From an uncultured Collinsella sp. (GTDB lineage: Bacteria > Actinomycetota > Coriobacteriia > Coriobacteriales > Coriobacteriaceae): 50,640 nt of DNA. The first letter of the stretch is position 1; each line of letters starts with the position of its first letter. The stretch is taken from NCBI GenBank assembly GCA_902475445.1, contig CABRZN010000002.1:1-50640 (forward strand), given 5' to 3'. The notes under the pieces were generated by a model that made no database searches, had not been told where the DNA came from, and saw only the letters and a list, made by a program, of their open reading frames with translations. Of this stretch, positions 46,493 to 50,640 are shown one piece after another. The position numbers and the translations under genes are program-made.

Positions 46493-46693
46493 TTACTTGA
46501 TACCGCGGCCCAAGTCTTCGGCAATTTTGTCCACGCCCTTAAGTGCGGCGCACGTCTTTTTGTTGGAGCAATGCCCCGTGCAAACGCCACCCTGAGCGCA
46601 GTCGGCGCAGGTGCCCTTGCGGTAGATGCGCACGCATACCGCGACAAACGCAATACCAATAACAGCCAGTACAACAATATCGATAGGTGCCAT
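46493..46693 (-). CDS. FeoB-associated Cys-rich membrane protein
   Basis: A 66-residue protein with one N-terminal membrane helix (about 5-23, IVVLAVIGIAFVAVCVRIY) and a cytoplasmic Cys-rich segment (GTCADCAQGGVCTGHCSNKKTCAAL, cited here in two parts: GTCADCAQGG and VCTGHCSNKKTC). This is the pattern of the small protein coded after feoB in many anaerobes, thought to assist ferrous iron transport, perhaps in place of FeoC. AGGAGG precedes ATG 46693. A feoB terminator at 46807 separates it from feoB by 175 bp, so it may depend on read-through or a separate promoter. Confidence 0.85.
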   Translation of the reverse strand: MAPIDIVVLAVIGIAFVAVCVRIYRKGTCADCAQGGVCTGHCSNKKTCAALKGVDKIAEDLGRGIK

Positions 46694-46804
46694 AGCAAGC
46701 CTCCTCTAGTTAACCACCACTTACTTTACCCCATTCTCCACCTACCAAAAAGGGACAGGTTTATTTTGGTCGGTTTTATCTGCGGAAACGCCACATCTCT
46801 CCCA

Positions 46805-46839
46805 CCAAAAAGCCCGAGTGTCGCTGGGACACCCGGGCT
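46805..46839 (-). terminator. Intrinsic terminator of feoB
   Basis: AGCCCG-A-GTGTC pairs with GACAC-C-CGGGCT; the minus strand then has TTTTTGG. It lies 30 bp after the feoB stop. Confidence 0.88.
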
Positions 46840-46868
46840 CGTGGAAAGGGGTTAATCCTTATTCGGAC

Positions 46869-49196
46869 TTAAGCGGAAACTGCGGCGGAAGCAGTGTTGG
46901 TCTCGTCCTCATCGGTCCATGCATGCTTGGGCATGGGTCGGAAAATCTGGAAGAGCATCGCAACCAGCAGCACAATGGCCACAACCGTCCAGATACCAAA
47001 CTGCCCAAGGACAAGCAGGTTGTAGAACTGGTTGATGAACAGGCCGATCACCCAAGCGAAGGCGCACTCGTAGCCGATGGCAATCGCGGTCCACTTGCCA
47101 GAGTCCATCTGGTTGCGGATGGTGCCAATGGCGGCAAAGCACGGAGCGCACAGCAGGTTGAAGGCGCCGAAGGCCACGCAAGCGCCCATGGTGGGGAACA
47201 TGCCGGCAAACGCGGTCCACAGGCTCGGGTCGGTCTCGCCCGCGTCGGCGACGGACAGCAGCGAGCCGGCGGTGGCGACGACGTTCTCCTTGGCGACGAG
47301 GCCAGAGACGGTCAGTGCGGTTGCCTGCCAGGTGCTAAAGCCGAGCGGGGCGAAGATCCAAGCGACCAGGTTGCCCAGCATGGCGAGCACGGAGTAGTCC
47401 ATGAACTCCTCGGGGATGCCGTCCATCGCAGGCAGGAAGCCAAAGGAACCGTTATAGCTACCAAAGTTGGAGAGGAACCAAACGACGACGGTGGACGCAA
47501 AGATGACCGTGCCGGCCTTCTTGATAAAGGCCCAGCAGCGCTCCCACACGTGCAGCGCCCAGGAGCGGATCGCCGGGAAGTGGTAAGCGGGGAGCTCCAT
47601 GACAAACGGCGTCGGGCGACCGGCGAAGAGCTTGGTCTTCTTGAGCATGAGGCCCGAAGCGATGACGGCAAAGACGCCCAGGAAGTAGAAGAGCGGGCTG
47701 ATCCACGCCGCGGTGGTGGAAGAATCGCCGATGATGGAACCCATGAGCAGGGCGATGATCGGCAGCTTAGCGCCGCAGGGGATGAACGTGGTAGTCATGA
47801 CCGTCATGCGGCGGTCCTTCTCGTTCTCGATGGTCTTGGTAGCCATGACGCCGGGGACGCCGCAGCCCGAAGACACGAGCATGGGGATGAACGACTTACC
47901 GGACAGGCCAAAGCGGCGGAACACGCGGTCCATGATGAAGGCAACGCGGGCCATGTAGCCGCAGTCCTCCAGGAAGGACAGCATCACAAAAAGCAGGAAC
48001 ATCTGCGGCACAAAGCCGAAGATGGCGCCCAGGCCGCCGACGATACCGTCACAGACGAGCGAATCGACCAGGCCACCGTCCTCGGTGCCACCCGCCACAA
48101 GTGCGTCGTGGACCATGGTGGTAATACCCGGAACATAGGGGCCGTACTGCGCCGGGTCGACCGAGTCGGCATTGTCGCCCGCAGCCTCGACAGCCTCATC
48201 GTAAGCGTCGCGGCCCTGGCCGAGCACATACCAACCGTCGGTACCAAAGAGCTGGTCGTTGGTGAAGTCGGTCACCGTGCCGCCCAAGGTAGAAACGGCG
48301 ATGTAGTACACGCAGAACATGATGACGACAAAGATCGGCAGGCCCAGAATACGGTTGGTAACCACGCGGTCGATCTTCTCGGAGGTGCTCATCTTTGCCG
48401 GAGCCTTGGTGAGGCACTCGTCAATGATGTGGGCAATCACGCCGTAACGCTCGCCGGTGATGATGGACTCGGCGTCGTCGTCGCAGTCCTGCTCGCACTG
48501 GGCGACCAGCTGCTCCACGCGAGCGGCCTTCTCCTTGGTGAGGTTGATGAGCTTGCAGGCGTCCGCGTCGCGCTCGAACAGCTTGACGGCGTAATAGCGG
48601 CGCTTGTTGGCGGGAACGCTCGCCGGAAGGTTGTTCTCGATGTGGTCCAGAACGTCCTCGATGGAGGAATCGAACTTGTGCTCCGGCACCTGGCCCTTGG
48701 AAGCAGCAGACTTCTTAACCTGCTCGAACAGCTCCTTGATGCCCTTGTTCTTAAGGGCCGAGATCATCATGACCGGGCAGCCGAGCTTCTTGGAGAGCTT
48801 GTCCGTGTCGATCTTGTCGCCGTTCTTCTCGACCAAGTCGGCCATGTTGAGGGCGACGACCACGGGCAGCCCGGTCTCGATAACCTGAAGCGCTAGGTAC
48901 AGGTTGCGCTCGAGGTTGGTGGCGTCGACCACCTGGACGACGACATCGGGCTCGCCGCTCATGAGGTAATCGCGCGAGCACTGCTCCTCGGGGCTGTAGG
49001 GGGAAAGCGAGTAGATGCCGGGGAGGTCCGTGATGGTAACGTTCTTGTCGCTCAGGAGCTTGGCTTCCTTTTTCTCAACCGTGACACCGGGCCAGTTGCC
49101 AACGTAGCCGTTGGCGCCGGTGATCAGGTTGAAAAGCGTGGTCTTGCCGCAGTTGGGGTTACCCGCCAGCGCGACATGGATCTGAGAATCCGCCAT
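46869..49196 (-). CDS. feoB: Ferrous iron transporter FeoB
   Basis: A 775-residue Fe2+ importer. The N-terminal G domain has G1 GNPNCGKT (12-19), G3 DLPG, G4 NMAD, then a helical GDI-type linker. The membrane part holds two Gate regions (for example FIPMLVSSGCGVPGVMATKTI, split as FIPMLVSSGCG and VPGVMATKTI, and FIPCGAKLPI) and the C-terminal helices. It lies 123 bp after feoA on the same strand, and that gap holds its own palindrome (49272-49291), so feoB may have an internal iron-controlled promoter. Confidence 0.97.
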   Translation of the reverse strand: MADSQIHVALAGNPNCGKTTLFNLITGANGYVGNWPGVTVEKKEAKLLSDKNVTITDLPGIYSLSPYSPEEQCSRDYLMSGEPDVVVQVVDATNLERNLYLALQVIETGLPVVVALNMADLVEKNGDKIDTDKLSKKLGCPVMMISALKNKGIKELFEQVKKSAASKGQVPEHKFDSSIEDVLDHIENNLPASVPANKRRYYAVKLFERDADACKLINLTKEKAARVEQLVAQCEQDCDDDAESIITGERYGVIAHIIDECLTKAPAKMSTSEKIDRVVTNRILGLPIFVVIMFCVYYIAVSTLGGTVTDFTNDQLFGTDGWYVLGQGRDAYDEAVEAAGDNADSVDPAQYGPYVPGITTMVHDALVAGGTEDGGLVDSLVCDGIVGGLGAIFGFVPQMFLLFVMLSFLEDCGYMARVAFIMDRVFRRFGLSGKSFIPMLVSSGCGVPGVMATKTIENEKDRRMTVMTTTFIPCGAKLPIIALLMGSIIGDSSTTAAWISPLFYFLGVFAVIASGLMLKKTKLFAGRPTPFVMELPAYHFPAIRSWALHVWERCWAFIKKAGTVIFASTVVVWFLSNFGSYNGSFGFLPAMDGIPEEFMDYSVLAMLGNLVAWIFAPLGFSTWQATALTVSGLVAKENVVATAGSLLSVADAGETDPSLWTAFAGMFPTMGACVAFGAFNLLCAPCFAAIGTIRNQMDSGKWTAIAIGYECAFAWVIGLFINQFYNLLVLGQFGIWTVVAIVLLVAMLFQIFRPMPKHAWTDEDETNTASAAVSA

Positions 49197-49271
49197 TCAA
49201 TCCTTCTTCCTTGTGTGCCTGCGCTGCTTTCTCCGCGCGGGCTGGATAATGTGCTTCAACGTTGCAAGTTT

Positions 49272-49291
49272 AAGTTAGAAAATCCTAACTT
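49272..49291. promoter_or_regulatory. AAGTTAG-N6-CTAACTT palindrome upstream of feoB
   Basis: Perfect 7-bp arms with an A/T-rich 6-base centre, 76 bp before feoB. The TTAG...CTAA frame resembles DtxR/IdeR-type iron boxes. Confidence 0.5.
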
Positions 49292-49319
49292 TATCTGCAG
49301 AAATATTCGCCGTCGGCCC

Positions 49320-49541
49320 TTACTGGACCTCGACGACGGCAGCCTCCTCCTTGCGGATGGAAAGCTCGTAGCCGCGCACGTTGATCTCGACCGGATCACC
49401 GAGCGGTGCAACCTTTACGACCTTGAACGAAGTGCCCTTGATGAGCCCCAGGTCCATGAGGTGGCGGCGCAGCGCGCCCTCACCGTGAAGCTTGACGATG
49501 GTAGAGCTCTCGCCCACCTTAACGTCACCCAACGTCTTCAT
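49320..49541 (-). CDS. feoA: FeoA-domain protein (second copy)
   Basis: A 73-residue SH3-like FeoA protein: LGDVKVGESSTIVKLHGEGA, LRRHLMDLGLIKGTSFKVV, DPVEINVRGYELSIRKEEA. It acts with FeoB in Fe2+ uptake. GGGGG precedes ATG 49541. It is the second of two consecutive FeoA genes. Confidence 0.95.
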   Translation of the reverse strand: MKTLGDVKVGESSTIVKLHGEGALRRHLMDLGLIKGTSFKVVKVAPLGDPVEINVRGYELSIRKEEAAVVEVQ

Positions 49542-49580
49542 TTACTTGTCCCCCTTTCAGTTTTTATGAAATGCTGCTGA

Positions 49581-49823
49581 CTAACCGACGGTCATGATGT
49601 GCATGGCAACCCTGGAATCGATGCCAAAGCGTGCGCCCAGCACCGTGACGATGATATTGGCACCACTCGAGCTCACCACGTGGATTTCGTTGCCCTCGAC
49701 AAAGCCGAGGTCCTTGAGGTGGTGTTTCATGTCCTCATTGCCCTTTACACGAGACACGCGCACGGTTTCGCCCGCTTTTACCATCGAAAGCGGCATTGCC
49801 GGCATCTGCGGTCCGCAAGACAT
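49581..49823 (-). CDS. feoA: FeoA-domain protein (first copy)
   Basis: An 80-residue FeoA protein: PLSMVKAGETVRVSRVKGNE, MKHHLKDLGFVEGNEIHVV, GARFGIDSRVAMHIMTVG. It heads the feo operon, with AGGAG before ATG 49823. The two FeoA copies differ clearly in sequence, so they may not be interchangeable. Confidence 0.95.
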   Translation of the reverse strand: MSCGPQMPAMPLSMVKAGETVRVSRVKGNEDMKHHLKDLGFVEGNEIHVVSSSGANIIVTVLGARFGIDSRVAMHIMTVG

Positions 49824-49865
49824 GAGTGGCTCCTAACGTCAGTTCGTCCTCAACATCGACGCGGT

Positions 49866-49919
49866 AAAAGTTAACCACGCCTATGTTCGCTTTAGTAAAC
49901 TAACACGTGGTTAACTTTT
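49866..49919. promoter_or_regulatory. feo operon control region: 14-bp inverted repeat enclosing a DtxR-like box
   Basis: AAAAGTTAACCACG (49866-49879) and CGTGGTTAACTTTT (49906-49919) are perfect inverted arms. Between them lies TTAGT-AA-ACTAA (49892-49903), a perfect dyad with the TTAG...CTAA form of DtxR/IdeR/MntR sites. The position 43-96 bp before the first feoA suggests iron-dependent repression. Confidence 0.6.
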
Positions 49920-49961
49920 TGGAAAGGGTCCCCATTCAGATTTCGGAAAAGTTTCCTATAC

Positions 49962-50001
49962 GAAACAAAGGCACCGCAAAGACCGTCTCTTTGCAGTGCC
50001 T
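49962..50001 (-). terminator. Intrinsic terminator of the HPr-like gene
   Basis: AGGCAC-C-GCAAAGA pairs with TCTTTGC-A-GTGCCT; the minus strand then has TTTGTTTCG. It begins 55 bp after the HPr stop. Confidence 0.8.
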
Positions 50002-50055
50002 ATTGATACCAATTTATGCAACAGAGGGGACTGCCCCTTTGTCACATTGTTGAGG

Positions 50056-50304
50056 TTAAAGCGAGAGGTTCCTGATCGACGTGACGCAGGAGGCCTCATC
50101 CACGCCCGAAACGCGGAACACGACGTCTTCGCCACATTCGCCGCAGAGTGCCATGAGCCCTATAACGTCGCGGCCATCCGTGTGGCGATCGCCGATACTG
50201 ACTGACACGTCGCTACGATGCTTGGCAATGATGTCATAGAGCAGCGCAACCGGGCGGGCATGCAATCCCAACGGATCTTTAATCGTCTTTGTAAACTCGA
50301 CCAT
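50056..50304 (-). CDS. HPr-family phosphocarrier with Asp at position 46
   Basis: An 82-residue HPr-like protein. The phospho-accepting His15 and Arg17 are present (GLHARP), so it can in principle carry phosphate from enzyme I to PTS enzymes. The regulatory site that is Ser46 in Gram-positive HPr is Asp46 here (GRDVIGLMAL), which cannot be phosphorylated by HPr kinase and may mimic the phosphorylated form. ATG 50304 has GGAGGGG; the longer in-frame reading upstream lacks family sequence. No enzyme I or PTS gene is in the window. It could be a regulatory HPr paralogue. Confidence 0.88.
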   Translation of the reverse strand: MVEFTKTIKDPLGLHARPVALLYDIIAKHRSDVSVSIGDRHTDGRDVIGLMALCGECGEDVVFRVSGVDEASCVTSIRNLSL

Positions 50305-50640
50305 GTCCCCTCCCGCGGCATCGCACATTCGGCCGGCAAAACCCAGCCACGTGGTAGCTATTGTAGCGTTAGATGCTTGTCGAGAGCTCCTCTGAACACC
50401 TCGTGGGCAAAAAGTGGCAAATATGAGTACTGCCACCAATTTAGTAGCAGCAAAATCGAGAGCAAATTGCTTACTTTAAGCGATTCGAAGAGGCTGAAAG
50501 CCGTCAAACGCCCTTTAAAGGGGGTTAGATAAATTGATTGTGAGCCCATTTTTACTCAGAACAGGCCGAAAAATATGACACCTCTTTTGCAACAGTAGGT
50601 AGCGCGCAGAGATGTGGTGTAAGAGGCGGGGCATGCCCCG
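50305..50640. other. Gene-free end of window
   Basis: No convincing gene on either strand. It should contain the HPr promoter (a minus-strand TACAAT lies at 50365-50360, without a clear -35). The window ends with the short palindrome CGGGGCATGCCCCG (50627-50640). Confidence 0.5.

Noticed and set aside
46818..48896. A 692-codon open frame on the plus strand opposite feoB
   Set aside because: Low-complexity His/Asp/Gly-rich translation without family features; it mirrors feoB codon structure in GC-rich DNA and has no ribosome site.
1..50640. CRISPR array, tRNA, rRNA, prophage or insertion sequence
   Set aside because: Looked for spaced direct repeats, cloverleaf-like segments, transposase or integrase motifs and found none; the repeats present are palindromic and non-coding.

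Overview
The window reads as chromosomal DNA of a high-GC anaerobic gut actinobacterium of class Coriobacteriia, most like Collinsella. This is judged from protein style and gene set: kdpFABC-DE, short type I glutamine synthetase, FeoA-FeoA-FeoB, uronate catabolism. No 16S is present, so the genus is an inference. Coding density is high, most genes are on the minus strand, and I see no rRNA, tRNA, CRISPR array, phage or transposase.

Layout. 1-3.4 kb: a two-gene ABC exporter, cut by the window start. 3.7-5.0 kb: a MATE exporter. 5.2-9.1 kb: DNA ligase LigA and an HtrA-type membrane protease. 9.3-11.4 kb: glutamine synthetase plus an atypical OmpR-type regulator. 11.5-17.9 kb: a 2-keto-3-deoxygluconate (KDG) module with a LacI regulator, kdgK, KDPG aldolase, a GntR regulator, a DhuD/KduD-type dehydrogenase and a DhuI-type (RpiB-like) isomerase, separated by unusually palindromic spacers. 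18.0-18.5 kb: a RelB/DinJ-like domain fused to a minimal nucleotidyltransferase. 18.6-20.6 kb: an old-yellow-enzyme/FAD reductase. 20.8-29.1 kb: kdpFABC, including a 28-codon kdpF, divergent from kdpDE. 29.2-30.4 kb: a GltD-like oxidoreductase. 30.5-46.3 kb: a pectin/galacturonate locus containing a TIM-barrel isomerase, GH105, an SGNH esterase, a CE8-alpha/beta-hydrolase fusion, an acetyl-esterase-like hydrolase, GH28, a GPH symporter, uxaA, uxaB, uxaC and a LacI regulator. 46.5-49.8 kb: feoA-feoA-feoB with a FeoB-associated Cys-rich protein. 50.0-50.3 kb: an HPr-like protein.

How it works together (inference). The pectin enzymes have no visible signal peptides, so the cell probably imports small oligogalacturonides or rhamnogalacturonides through the GPH symporter and trims and de-esterifies them in the cytoplasm. 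Saturated galacturonate runs through UxaC, UxaB and UxaA to KDG. Unsaturated uronate released by GH105 runs through DhuI and DhuD to KDG. KdgK and the aldolase then yield pyruvate and glyceraldehyde-3-phosphate. A LacI-type operator with core GTGAACGTTCAC occurs as pairs about 40 bp apart in front of uxaC, the GPH gene and GH105, and singly near the DhuD gene, tying both halves into one regulon.

Most noteworthy: the RelB/DinJ-nucleotidyltransferase fusion with its own palindromic promoter; the paired-operator pectin regulon; a family of TTGCGGTG...CACCGCAA palindromic repeats placed just after gene ends, two of which double as terminators; several other long composite palindromes between genes; an HPr whose regulatory Ser46 is Asp; and an intracellular CE8-esterase fusion.
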